A stretch of 7,002 nucleotides of DNA from UBA7803 sp047920935 (GCA_047920935.1 JBLRXD010000241.1:1-7002), one strand, 5' to 3'. Positions 1 to 6,165 are shown, counted from the first letter of the stretch. A program made the numbers and translations. Notes: generated by a model from the letters alone, not told the origin.

Positions 1-840
1 CACGAGTTCAAGGCCGCAGTGGGCCAGTGGCAGGACGATGACGCCATGGCGGAGCTCGGCCGGCAACTGTGCGAGCGGCACCGCCTGGGCGCGCTGGTGA
101 TCACCCGGGGCGACCAGGGCATCACCGTGGTGGAGCGGGATGGCCGGCACCGGCACATTCCGGCGCGGCCGGTGGATGTCTACGACGTCACCGGCGCCGG
201 CGACACCGCAGCCGCGGCGCTGGCGGTGACCCGCAGCCTGGGCTGGGACGCGGTGGCATGCGCCCAGATCGCCAACGTCGCCAGCGGTATCGTCGTGGGC
301 AAGGCGGGCACCGCCGCGGTCACCGGGCCGGAGTTGTCCATGGCTCTGGCGGCGTCGCCGCGTGCCGATCGCGGCATGCTCAGTCGCTCGGCCCTGCTCG
401 ATGCGGTGGCCCAGGCGCGCGCCCGCGGCGAGCGCATCGTCTTCACCAACGGTTGTTTCGACATCCTCCATGCGGGCCATGTGGCGTATCTGGAGGAAGC
501 GCGGGCCCTCGGCGACCGGCTGGTGGTGGCCGTGAACGACGACGCCTCGGTGCGCCGCCTGAAGGGCGCCGGCCGGCCGGTGAACCCCCTGGAAATGCGC
601 TTACGGGTGCTGTCCGGCCTCATGGCCGTGGACTGGGTGGTGGGTTTTCCCGAAGACACCCCAGAGGCGCTGCTCGAGGCGCTGCGTCCCGACGTGCTGG
701 CCAAGGGCGGCGACTACAGCGCCGCGGAGGTGGTCGGCGCGGACATGGTCGAAGCCTACGGCGGCGAAGTCCACGTGTTGGGCCTGGTTGCCGACCTCTC
801 CACCACGGCCATCGTCCAGAGGCTCAAGCAGGACCACTGA
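1..840 (+). CDS. hldE: Bifunctional heptose-7-phosphate kinase / heptose-1-phosphate adenylyltransferase HldE (5'-partial)
   Basis: HldE makes ADP-glycero-manno-heptose precursors for the LPS inner core in the cytoplasm: it phosphorylates heptose 7-phosphate at C1, then transfers AMP to the heptose 1-phosphate. The frame is open from base 1 and encodes 279 residues. The E. coli enzyme has about 477, so roughly the first 200 residues lie outside the window. Visible residues 1 to about 115 are the end of the PfkB/ribokinase-type kinase, with the DVTGAGDT motif at 62-69; its final Asp is the family's catalytic base. Residues from about 140 to the end are the cytidylyltransferase-like domain, with TNGCFDILHAGH at 149-160 (nucleotide-binding HxGH), then RPVNPLE, VDWVV and KGGDY, all typical of HldE. 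The last three codons and the stop lie inside a 32-bp inverted-repeat arm shared with the convergent aldo/keto reductase gene. The identification is secure; the true start is not visible. Confidence 0.96.
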   Translation, partial: HEFKAAVGQWQDDDAMAELGRQLCERHRLGALVITRGDQGITVVERDGRHRHIPARPVDVYDVTGAGDTAAAALAVTRSLGWDAVACAQIANVASGIVVGKAGTAAVTGPELSMALAASPRADRGMLSRSALLDAVAQARARGERIVFTNGCFDILHAGHVAYLEEARALGDRLVVAVNDDASVRRLKGAGRPVNPLEMRLRVLSGLMAVDWVVGFPEDTPEALLEALRPDVLAKGGDYSAAEVVGADMVEAYGGEVHVLGLVADLSTTAIVQRLKQDH

Positions 841-936
841 GCGCCGCCGGAGCGCAGCGGGAGGTGCTTGCACGCGAGTGGGCCACGAAATGTTCCTTGC
901 AGGCCGTGAAGCGAAACCGAGTGCAGCAAGATTGAC

Positions 937-981
937 GCCGCCCCAGTGGGCGAACCTGAAACCAGGCACTGGAGCGGCGGC
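937..981. other. Central hairpin of the palindromic element
   Basis: GCCGCCCCAGTG (937-948) pairs with CACTGG plus GGCGGC (967-972 and 976-981), leaving a 3-nt bulge AGC at 973-975. The loop contains a further small stem, CCTG (955-958) with CAGG (963-966), around AAAC. This forms the apex of the 831-1098 palindrome. No T-tract follows on either strand. Confidence 0.6.
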
Positions 982-999
982 AAGCTTGCGTAGCGAGGG

Positions 1000-1016
1000 A
1001 AGCCCCGGAGGGGCTT
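1000..1016. other. Compact GC hairpin in the right half of the palindrome
   Basis: AAGCCCC (1000-1006) and GGGGCTT (1010-1016) form a perfect 7-bp stem around the loop GGA. It has no counterpart in the left half, so it makes the element asymmetric. It resembles a terminator stem but is followed by GAGCGAGG rather than a T-tract, so an intrinsic terminator is not supported. Confidence 0.5.
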
Positions 1017-1088
1017 GAGCGAGGCCTGCAAGGAACATTTCGTGGCCCACGCGGCGGCCACTGTCATCCCGCTGCGCTCCGGCGGCGC

Positions 1089-1853
1089 TCAGTGGTCCGA
1101 TGTCGCGAGGGCGAGGGCATTGGCGCGCAGGTGGTCGGGGTCGATGGTGCCGACGATGATGCTGGAGACCCCGGGCTGGGCGGCGACGTAGCGCAGGCTG
1201 TCGGTGCCGGCGTGGCCGCTGGCCAGGGCTTTCTTGATCAGCACGCCGCAGCCGGCGGCGCCGGCGGCGGCGATCAGCGGCGCCTGATCGCGCTGCTCGA
1301 GGTTGAGGGTGGCCATGATGACGTCGCAGCCCACGGCCAGGGCGCGCCGCCCGCCCGCCTCCGTCTTGTGCGACATCCCCACTGCCCGCACCCAACCGGC
1401 GTCGCGCAGGGCCACCAGGGCCTCCAGCGTGCCGTATTGGTCGAGAATGGCCAGGTCACCGCCGTCGGAGTGGATCAGCACCAGATCCAGATAATCGGTC
1501 TGCAGGCGCTGCAGCGAGCGTTGCACGCTGAAGCGCACGTGCTCTGGGGTGAAATCGAAGCGGGAGCGGCCGTTTTCGAACTCCTCGCCCACCTTGGTGC
1601 ATACGGCCCAGGCCTGGCGCTGGCCGCGCAGCAGCACGCCCAGTCGTGCCTCGCTGATGCCGTATGCGGGCGCGGTATCCAGCAGGTTGATGCCCAGTGC
1701 GCGCGCGCCGTCCAGCAGCGCCCGGGCCTGGGCGTCATCGGGCATACGGAACGGCTGCGGGTATTTGACCTGCTGGTCACGGCCGAGCTTGACCGTGCCG
1801 AGGCCGAGCAGCGAGACCTCCATGCCGGTGCGGCCCAGGGTGCGGTACTCCAC
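1089..1853 (-). CDS. Aldo/keto reductase family oxidoreductase
   Basis: This is a 254-residue, probably cytoplasmic NAD(P)H-dependent aldo/keto reductase with a TIM-barrel fold. The N-terminus MEYRTLGRTGMEVSLLGLGT is the standard family opening, which fixes the GTG start (CAC at 1851-1853 on the plus strand). The catalytic tetrad is visible: Asp59 and Tyr64 in LLDTAPAYG, Lys87 in VCTKVG, and His128 in LVLIHSDG. The end carries GVSSIIVGTIDPDHL, the usual cofactor-binding tail. At 254 residues it is short for the family (often 280-330). It starts one base after the stop of the upstream FAD oxidoreductase, so the two are almost certainly co-transcribed and translationally coupled; the Shine-Dalgarno is weak. 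Its last codons and stop fall in the palindrome shared with hldE. The substrate cannot be read from the sequence. Confidence 0.93.
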   Translation of the reverse strand: MEYRTLGRTGMEVSLLGLGTVKLGRDQQVKYPQPFRMPDDAQARALLDGARALGINLLDTAPAYGISEARLGVLLRGQRQAWAVCTKVGEEFENGRSRFDFTPEHVRFSVQRSLQRLQTDYLDLVLIHSDGGDLAILDQYGTLEALVALRDAGWVRAVGMSHKTEAGGRRALAVGCDVIMATLNLEQRDQAPLIAAAGAAGCGVLIKKALASGHAGTDSLRYVAAQPGVSSIIVGTIDPDHLRANALALATSDH

Positions 1854-1854
1854 C

Positions 1855-3066
1855 TCAGCTTGACCAGGGCGAGCGGCCGACCCGGGCGCGCGGCAGGTTC
1901 AGCGGCGGCGGCGTCAGCCCGGCGGGCGGCGGCAGCAGGCTCAGCACCCGATCCCCCAGGTCCGGCGCCAGGCTGAGCTTGGTGGGCCAGGCGACGATGC
2001 AGGCGCCAGCGGTCTGGGCGAAGGCCTGGTCCGGGCGCCGGCCGGATGCTTCGGCCGGCTCGGCGCGGTCGATGCGCAGGGTGCTGATGTCCGCCTCGGT
2101 CCAGTCGATCCACGGCACGCAGGCGCGCAGTTCGGCCCGGGCATGCTCGATCAGCGCCGGCGTGCTCATGGCCACGCCGTCGCCGGCGATCTGCCCGCCC
2201 AGGTACCACAGCCAGCCGTCGCCGTCGGGATGGCTGGTGATGGTCAGCCTCGGCTCGGGGCGGCGGATGCCGGTGAGGCAGTGGCCGTAGAGCGGCGGAA
2301 GGCAGCGGTCGCGGACGATCACCTGATGCAGCGGCCTGAGCTGCATGGCTGGCGGCGGCGCGTCGGGCCGCAGCGTCGCCAGCCGCTCGAGCAACGGCTG
2401 GGCGCCGGCGCCGGCGCTCAGCAGCAGGCGCCGGGCGAGTATTCGGGCGCCGTTCAGTTCGATCTCGAAGCCCTGGGGGGATGTTCGCAGCGCCTCGGGC
2501 TGCAGCCGCTGGCGGTACACCCGATCGGCCACCGGCTGCAGCAGCGCGGCAAGCAACGATTCGGTATCGAGCACGAAGTCGTTCAGCGCATACACCACCC
2601 CGCGAAAGTCGGCGAATGCCGGCGGCTGGGCGCCGGCCGGCAACCGCTCGACGCGGCCGCGCAGGGCGCGGCTGGCGAAGAAGCTGGTGAGCTTGCCGAG
2701 GCCGGATGCTTCGGCGAACAGATAATAGCGGCTCGACAGTCGCGATACCGCCGCCAGGTCGATGTCGCCGCCGCCGGCCAGGCAGGCGGCCCAGCGCCCG
2801 GGCATGGCGGCGATGGCCTCCGACGCCCCGGTCAGCGAGCCGCCCAGGGCGTACTTCAAGCCGCCGTGGATCATGCCCTGACTGGCCAGGGTCTGGGCGC
2901 CGCCGACGGCATCCGCCTCCAGCACGACGATGGCGTAGCCGCGTTGCTGCAGCAGATTCGCCAGCCACAGGCCGGCTATCCCGGCGCCGACGATCACCGC
3001 ATCCACCTGATGCGGTGTGGTCGGATTCGGTTCGGACTGACTGATGGGCGCGGGGGCAGAGGTCAT
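1855..3066 (-). CDS. FAD-dependent oxidoreductase (DAO / glycerol-3-phosphate dehydrogenase-like fold)
   Basis: This 403-residue flavoprotein has its dinucleotide-binding fold at the N-terminus: VDAVIVGAGIAGLWLANLL at 21-39 contains the GxGxxG loop (27-32), and Glu50 ending VVLE would bind the adenosine ribose. ASQGMIHGGLKY at 61-72 resembles the second FAD-contact region of glycerol-3-phosphate and D-amino-acid oxidase-type enzymes. The C-terminal part has GGQIAGDG and a late IVAWPTKLSLAP segment. There is no signal peptide or membrane helix; the first 19 residues are Ser/Pro/Thr-rich and probably disordered. The ATG at 3066-3064 is chosen as the only Met before the FAD motif, although no clear Shine-Dalgarno precedes it. 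It is the first gene of a two-gene unit with the aldo/keto reductase (1-nt gap) and is divergent from waaA. Family assignment is firm; substrate and electron acceptor are unknown. Confidence 0.9.
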   Translation of the reverse strand: MTSAPAPISQSEPNPTTPHQVDAVIVGAGIAGLWLANLLQQRGYAIVVLEADAVGGAQTLASQGMIHGGLKYALGGSLTGASEAIAAMPGRWAACLAGGGDIDLAAVSRLSSRYYLFAEASGLGKLTSFFASRALRGRVERLPAGAQPPAFADFRGVVYALNDFVLDTESLLAALLQPVADRVYRQRLQPEALRTSPQGFEIELNGARILARRLLLSAGAGAQPLLERLATLRPDAPPPAMQLRPLHQVIVRDRCLPPLYGHCLTGIRRPEPRLTITSHPDGDGWLWYLGGQIAGDGVAMSTPALIEHARAELRACVPWIDWTEADISTLRIDRAEPAEASGRRPDQAFAQTAGACIVAWPTKLSLAPDLGDRVLSLLPPPAGLTPPPLNLPRARVGRSPWSS

Positions 3067-3075
3067 GGTGCCGCG

Positions 3076-3104
3076 AGCGTAGTCCCAAGGGCCGGGGCTC
3101 GCAA
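3076..3104 (-). promoter_or_regulatory. Possible sigma70 promoter for the FAD oxidoreductase / aldo-keto reductase pair
   Basis: Read on the minus strand, TTGCGA (plus-strand 3104-3099) and TACGCT (3081-3076) are separated by exactly 17 nt. They match the -35 and -10 consensus at 4/6 and 3/6 positions, including TA...T of the -10. The -10 ends nine bases before the ATG at 3066, so transcription would start almost at the start codon, which fits the missing Shine-Dalgarno. Weak boxes in high-GC DNA arise easily by chance. Confidence 0.3.
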
Positions 3105-3106
3105 GC

Positions 3107-3136
3107 TTGACGCCCTCGCCTCTGCCGCCGCAGTCT
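3107..3136 (+). promoter_or_regulatory. Possible weak sigma70 promoter for waaA
   Basis: TTGACG at 3107-3112 is a good -35 match (5/6). The best -10 at acceptable spacing is CAGTCT at 3131-3136 (18-nt spacer), which keeps only the conserved second A and last T. It lies six bases before the waaA ATG, implying a very short or leaderless transcript. The -35 sits two bases from the putative -35 of the divergent promoter, within the palindrome CAAGCTTG (3102-3109). Confidence 0.2.
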
Positions 3137-3142
3137 TGGCCG

Positions 3143-4450
3143 ATGTTGCGATTCGTCTATCAGCTGCTGCTCGTCGCCGCCTGGCCCTGGGTGCAACTGC
3201 GGCTGCGCTGGCGGGCGCGGCGGGAGCCGGAGTACGGCCAGCGCATCGCCGAGCGCTTCGGCCGGCTGCCGGCGGAGATTCCCGCCGGCTGCGTCTGGTT
3301 CCACACCGTGAGCGCCGGTGAGACCATCGCCGCCGCGCCGCTGATCGCCGAGCTGGCGGCCCTGTTCCCGACCCAGCCGATCCTGGTGACCACCATGACG
3401 CCCACCGGCTCCGCGCAGGTGCGCGCCCGGCTCGGCGAGCGTGTCCATCATTGCTACGCGCCTTACGACTTCCCCTGGGCGGTGCGGCGCTTCTACGACC
3501 GGCTGCAACCGCGGCTGCTGGTGCTCATGGAGACCGAGCTGTGGCCCAACCTGATTGCCGCGGCGGCGGCCCGCGACGTGCCGGCGCTGCTGGTCAACGC
3601 CCGGCTCTCGGCACGCTCGGCACGCGGCTACCGCCGTGTCGGCAGCCTTACCCGGAGCATGCTGGGGAGCCTGCAATACATCGCCTGTCAGTATCCCGAT
3701 CATGCGCAACGCTTCATCGAGCTTGGGGCTCCGGCGGAGCGTGTGCTCACTCACGGCAGCGTCAAGTTCGACCTGCGGTTGCCCGACGACCATGCGGAGC
3801 GGGTGCGCGCGCTTGCCGCCCGGTGGGGTCTCCACGGGCCGGCGTGGGTGGCGGGAAGCACCCATCCCGGCGAGGAAACCGCCGTGCTCGCCGCCCACCG
3901 CTGGCTGCTGCAGCGGCAGCCCGACGCGCGCCTCGTGCTGGTGCCGCGTCATCCGGCGCGGGCGCCGGAGGTGGCGGCCCTGTGCCGCGACCAGGGGCTG
4001 AGCGTTGCCCGGCAGAGCGCGCCCGGCGCGGACGACGCCAGCGCCCAGGTGATCGTCGGCGACACCATGGGTGAGCTGCTGTATCTGTACGGGCTCGGCG
4101 ACGTCGCCTTCGTGGGTGGCAGCTTCGCCGACGTTGGCGGCCACAACCCCATCGAGCCGGCCTTGTGCGGCAAGCCGGTGCTGATGGGGCCCGTGGTTCA
4201 CAATTTCGCCGACGTGGTGGCGGCGTTTCGCGATGCCGGTTGCCTGCAGATCGTGGCCGATGCGCAGCAGTTGGGTTGCGCCGTGGCCCGGTGGATGGAT
4301 GATCCCGCGGCGCGCCTGGCGCTGGGGCTGCGGGCCCGGGAGGTGGTGGCCGCCAATGGCGGCGCCACGGTCCGTCTGCGTGCGCTGCTGATCGAGACCA
4401 TCGATGCCCTCGCGCACGGCGATTTTGCGCAGGCAACGCGACGCGATTAG
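3143..4450 (+). CDS. waaA: 3-deoxy-D-manno-octulosonic acid (Kdo) transferase WaaA
   Basis: WaaA (KdtA) transfers Kdo from CMP-Kdo to tetra-acylated lipid IVA on the cytoplasmic face of the inner membrane, an essential LPS core step in most Gram-negatives. The ATG at 3143 gives 435 residues (E. coli about 425) and the family N-terminus MLRFVYQLLLVAAWPWVQLR, a membrane-anchoring hydrophobic stretch; an in-frame TTG at 3107 would add 12 uncharacteristic residues. The N-terminal glycosyltransferase domain contains VSAGET with the catalytic Glu at residue 60, as in E. coli, and METELWPN at 129-136. The C-terminal GT-B half has GSVKFD (205-210), GSTHPGEE (238-245), RHPAR (269-273), GDTMGEL (306-312) and FVGGSFADVGGHNPIEPA (323-340). 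I cannot tell whether it adds one or two Kdo residues. It is divergent from the FAD oxidoreductase and 99 nt upstream of tolC on the same strand. Confidence 0.97.
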   Translation: MLRFVYQLLLVAAWPWVQLRLRWRARREPEYGQRIAERFGRLPAEIPAGCVWFHTVSAGETIAAAPLIAELAALFPTQPILVTTMTPTGSAQVRARLGERVHHCYAPYDFPWAVRRFYDRLQPRLLVLMETELWPNLIAAAAARDVPALLVNARLSARSARGYRRVGSLTRSMLGSLQYIACQYPDHAQRFIELGAPAERVLTHGSVKFDLRLPDDHAERVRALAARWGLHGPAWVAGSTHPGEETAVLAAHRWLLQRQPDARLVLVPRHPARAPEVAALCRDQGLSVARQSAPGADDASAQVIVGDTMGELLYLYGLGDVAFVGGSFADVGGHNPIEPALCGKPVLMGPVVHNFADVVAAFRDAGCLQIVADAQQLGCAVARWMDDPAARLALGLRAREVVAANGGATVRLRALLIETIDALAHGDFAQATRRD

Positions 4451-4495
4451 CGGTAATGTGTGGCCCGATCGCCGCTCCGGAAGCGTGCGACGCCA

Positions 4496-4514
4496 CGCCG
4501 TGCTGCACACGGCG
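4496..4514 (+). other. Hairpin in the waaA-tolC gap
   Basis: CGCCGTG (4496-4502) and CACGGCG (4508-4514) form a perfect 7-bp stem with loop CTGCA, 45 nt after the waaA stop and 35 nt before the tolC start. No T-run follows, so it is not a standard intrinsic terminator. It could slow transcription, stabilise the waaA message end or be chance in GC-rich DNA. The rest of the 99-nt gap shows no convincing promoter boxes. Confidence 0.35.
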
Positions 4515-4535
4515 GGAACGGATGTGGGAACCAGC

Positions 4536-4540
4536 AAGGA
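4536..4540 (+). promoter_or_regulatory. Ribosome binding site of tolC
   Basis: AAGGA lies nine bases before ATG 4550. It is the clearest Shine-Dalgarno in the window. It fixes the start at 4550 rather than the in-frame upstream GTG at 4460, which would add 30 basic residues ahead of a clear signal peptide. Confidence 0.75.
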
Positions 4541-4549
4541 ATACGAACG

Positions 4550-5983
4550 ATGAAGCGAACGCCTGCTTTCTTTGGGTTGCTCGTGGCCGGGTGCGTGATC
4601 GTCAGCCCCTGGCAAGCGGCTGACGCCGCCGACGCCAGCACTTCTTTCCCCCCCAATACCCTGGCTGGCATCTACGAGCTGGCGGTGGAAAACGACCTGA
4701 CCGTCGCGCAGGCGCGCGCCCAGCTGCGGGTCGGGCGTGAGGAGCGCATTCTGGCCCGGGCCGCACTGCTGCCCCAGGTGCAGGGCGGTTACACCTACAG
4801 CCAGTCGGATACCCAAACCAGAAGCGCGTTCGCCGTAGGCGGCCAGCTGGTGCCGAACCAGACCGACACCGATACCGATACCGACCTGTGGGAGGTGTCG
4901 CTGCGCCAGCCGTTGTTCGATCTCCCCGCCTGGTTTCGGTTTCAGCAGGGCGTGGAGCTGAGCAACCAGGCCGAAGCGACCTTTTCCGTGGCCCAGCAGG
5001 AGCTGATCCGCCGCACCGTCACCGCCTATTTCGAGGTGCTGCGGGCATCCGCCAACGTGCGCGCCTCCGAGGCCCAGGAATCGGCGCTGCAGGCGCAGCT
5101 CGATCAGGTCAAGCAGCGTTTCGAGGTGGGCATGGTGGCCATCACCGACGTTCATGAAGCGCAAGCAGGCTTCGATCTGGCGGTGGCGCAGCGGATCACC
5201 GACGAAGGCCAGCTCGGCATCTCCCTGGAGTTGCTGTCGGTGCTCACCGGGCGCGCCCACCGGGATCTGTGGGTGCTGGCCGACGAGTTTCCGGTGGTGG
5301 ATCCGGAGCCTCGCGACAGCGCCGCCTGGGTCGCCTTCGCCGAGCAGAACAACTTCGACATCAAAGCCGCGGCCCATGCCCGTGACGCCGCCCAGCGCGG
5401 CTCCCGCGCAGCCACCAGCGAGCACGCGCCGAAAGTGGATCTGCTGCTGTCGTATTCCGATACCAGCACCGATGTGGTTCAGGATAACCTGGTCTCGGGC
5501 GTGCGCTCCGACTTCCCCACCACCCAGGAGCGTGGCGTGGTGGCGCTGAATGTCACGGTGCCGGTGTTCACCGGCGGCCGCACCAGCGCCGCCCGGCGAC
5601 AGGCCGTTGCCCGCCACGACACCCAGATCGCCGCCTATCAGGGGACGGTGCGCACCGTCACCCAGGAGACCCGCGCCTCTCACGTGCGGGTGCTGTCTGA
5701 CGTGGCGCGTACCCGCGCCCGCGCCCAGGCGGTGACCTCGACGCGCTCGGCGCTGGAGGCCGCGGAGGTCGGCTACAACGTCGGTACCCGCAACGTGGTC
5801 GACGTGCTGCGCGCGCAGCAGGATTTCTTCTCCGCCGTCAGGGATTACGAGAACAGTATTCTCGATTACGTGGTCAACCTGGTGCGCCTCAAGCGCCAGG
5901 CCGGAACTTTGAGCCCGGAAGATGTCTACGAACTGAACCGTTGGCTGGCGCAGGCGAAGGAAGCCGAGGAGTCGGGCTCCTGA
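4550..5983 (+). CDS. tolC: TolC-family outer-membrane channel protein
   Basis: This 477-residue TolC-type outer-membrane factor should form a trimeric channel-tunnel serving tripartite efflux pumps and/or type I secretion. An N-terminal signal (KR, then a hydrophobic stretch about 6-20) is followed by a signal peptidase I site near ADA (24-26); a lipobox-like LVAGC at 11-15 makes lipidation an alternative. Two OEP repeats follow. The first has ALLPQVQGGYTYS (72-84), LRQPLFD (118-124) and VGMVAITDVHEAQ (193-205). The second has APKVDLLLSYSDTS (293-306), VTVPVFTGGRTSA (335-347) and GYNVGTRNVVDVLRAQ (408-423), ending AGTLSPEDV. These match E. coli TolC more closely than the lipidated OprM/NodT branch, and length is similar to E. 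coli's (about 493 with signal). A Thr-Asp repeat (105-112) sits in the first predicted external loop. Possibly co-transcribed with waaA, 99 nt upstream. No pump or adaptor gene is in the window, so its partners are unknown. Confidence 0.94.
   Translation: MKRTPAFFGLLVAGCVIVSPWQAADAADASTSFPPNTLAGIYELAVENDLTVAQARAQLRVGREERILARAALLPQVQGGYTYSQSDTQTRSAFAVGGQLVPNQTDTDTDTDLWEVSLRQPLFDLPAWFRFQQGVELSNQAEATFSVAQQELIRRTVTAYFEVLRASANVRASEAQESALQAQLDQVKQRFEVGMVAITDVHEAQAGFDLAVAQRITDEGQLGISLELLSVLTGRAHRDLWVLADEFPVVDPEPRDSAAWVAFAEQNNFDIKAAAHARDAAQRGSRAATSEHAPKVDLLLSYSDTSTDVVQDNLVSGVRSDFPTTQERGVVALNVTVPVFTGGRTSAARRQAVARHDTQIAAYQGTVRTVTQETRASHVRVLSDVARTRARAQAVTSTRSALEAAEVGYNVGTRNVVDVLRAQQDFFSAVRDYENSILDYVVNLVRLKRQAGTLSPEDVYELNRWLAQAKEAEESGS
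4862..4885 (+). repeat. Four tandem hexamers (ACCGAY) inside tolC
   Basis: ACCGAC, ACCGAT, ACCGAT and ACCGAC run consecutively and in frame, encoding Thr-Asp four times (residues 105-112). Gain or loss of units would preserve the reading frame. By alignment with E. coli TolC from memory, it lies in the external loop between the first two barrel strands. Confidence 0.9.
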
Positions 5984-6056
5984 TCGATGTCATTGCGCCA
6001 ATGCGGCCGTTGTCGCAGAGCGCGGTGCGCCAGCGGCTGCGGCGACCGGTACGCGC

Positions 6057-6085
6057 GTGACGGGTTCCGAGCGGCGGTGTAGAGT
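6057..6085 (+). promoter_or_regulatory. Probable sigma70 promoter for yqiB-cpdA
   Basis: GTGACG (6057-6062) and TAGAGT (6080-6085) are separated by 17 nt and each match the -35 and -10 consensus at 4/6 positions, including TGAC and TA.A.T. Transcription would start near 6092, giving a leader of about 93 nt before the yqiB ATG. The position fits a new transcription unit downstream of tolC. Assigned by eye, without experimental support. Confidence 0.4.
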
Positions 6086-6137
6086 AGTCGCCCACGGTGG
6101 TGCTGACCGGCTCGGCCAGCACGAAGCCACGATGTTT

Positions 6138-6165
6138 TTCAATGGTGCAAGTTCAATGGCCCATT
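6138..6165 (+). repeat. TTCAATGG direct repeat with inverted half-site in the yqiB leader
   Basis: TTCAATGG occurs at 6138-6145 and 6152-6159, start to start 14 nt. The second copy is followed by an inverted half, giving the palindrome AATGG-C-CCATT (6155-6165). It lies 20-47 bases before the yqiB ATG, downstream of the inferred transcription start. It could be an operator or an RNA element; function unknown. Confidence 0.4.

Larger units (their letters stand above)
831..1098. repeat. Large nested inverted repeat between convergent genes
   Basis: Positions 831-862 are a perfect 32-bp inverted match to 1067-1098; each arm contains GGACCACTGAGCGCCGCC read towards the centre. A second perfect pair of 28 bp lies inside, 878-905 against 1023-1050, containing GTGGGCCACGAAATGTTCC. 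The outer and inner arms are separated by unmatched spacers of 15 nt (863-877) and 16 nt (1051-1066). The centre (906-1022) holds two smaller hairpins. The arms include the last ten bases of hldE and of the minus-strand aldo/keto reductase gene, so the palindrome supplies both stop codons. No flanking target-site duplication and no transposase are visible. It could be a bidirectional terminator, a structured dispersed element (MITE- or REP-like), or an inverted duplication. The arms are directly visible; the role is inference. Confidence 0.93.

Noticed and set aside
1000..1016. Intrinsic terminator for hldE
   Set aside because: The stem is good but no T-run follows on either strand, so a classical rho-independent terminator is not supported; kept only as a hairpin.
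756..1067. Short open frames on both strands through the palindrome (788-1018 plus, 756-1067 minus)
   Set aside because: Similar peptides arise on both strands because the sequence is palindromic; they have no Shine-Dalgarno, no known domain, and overlap hldE or the structured repeat.
2040..2715. Exact 16-bp direct repeat (2040-2055 and 2700-2715) in the FAD oxidoreductase gene
   Set aside because: Both copies encode Ala-Glu-Ala-Ser-Gly in the same frame with the same preferred codons; flanks do not match. Coincidence plus codon bias is enough.
3107..3142. Upstream TTG start extending WaaA by 12 residues
   Set aside because: The family N-terminus begins at MLRFVYQLLL (ATG 3143); the extension is low-complexity Pro/Ser and overlaps the likely -35 box.
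4460..4549. Upstream GTG start extending TolC by 30 residues
   Set aside because: It would bury the signal peptide behind a basic leader; ATG 4550 has a good AAGGA Shine-Dalgarno at nine bases.
1475..5683. A 1402-codon open frame on the minus strand, antisense to waaA and most of tolC
   Set aside because: Its product is Arg/Gly/Pro/His/Ala-rich without recognisable domains, and it lies opposite two unmistakable genes (and overlaps the FAD and aldo/keto reductase genes in another frame). In high-GC DNA, antisense frames opposite GC3-rich codons often lack stops. I treat it as a composition artefact.
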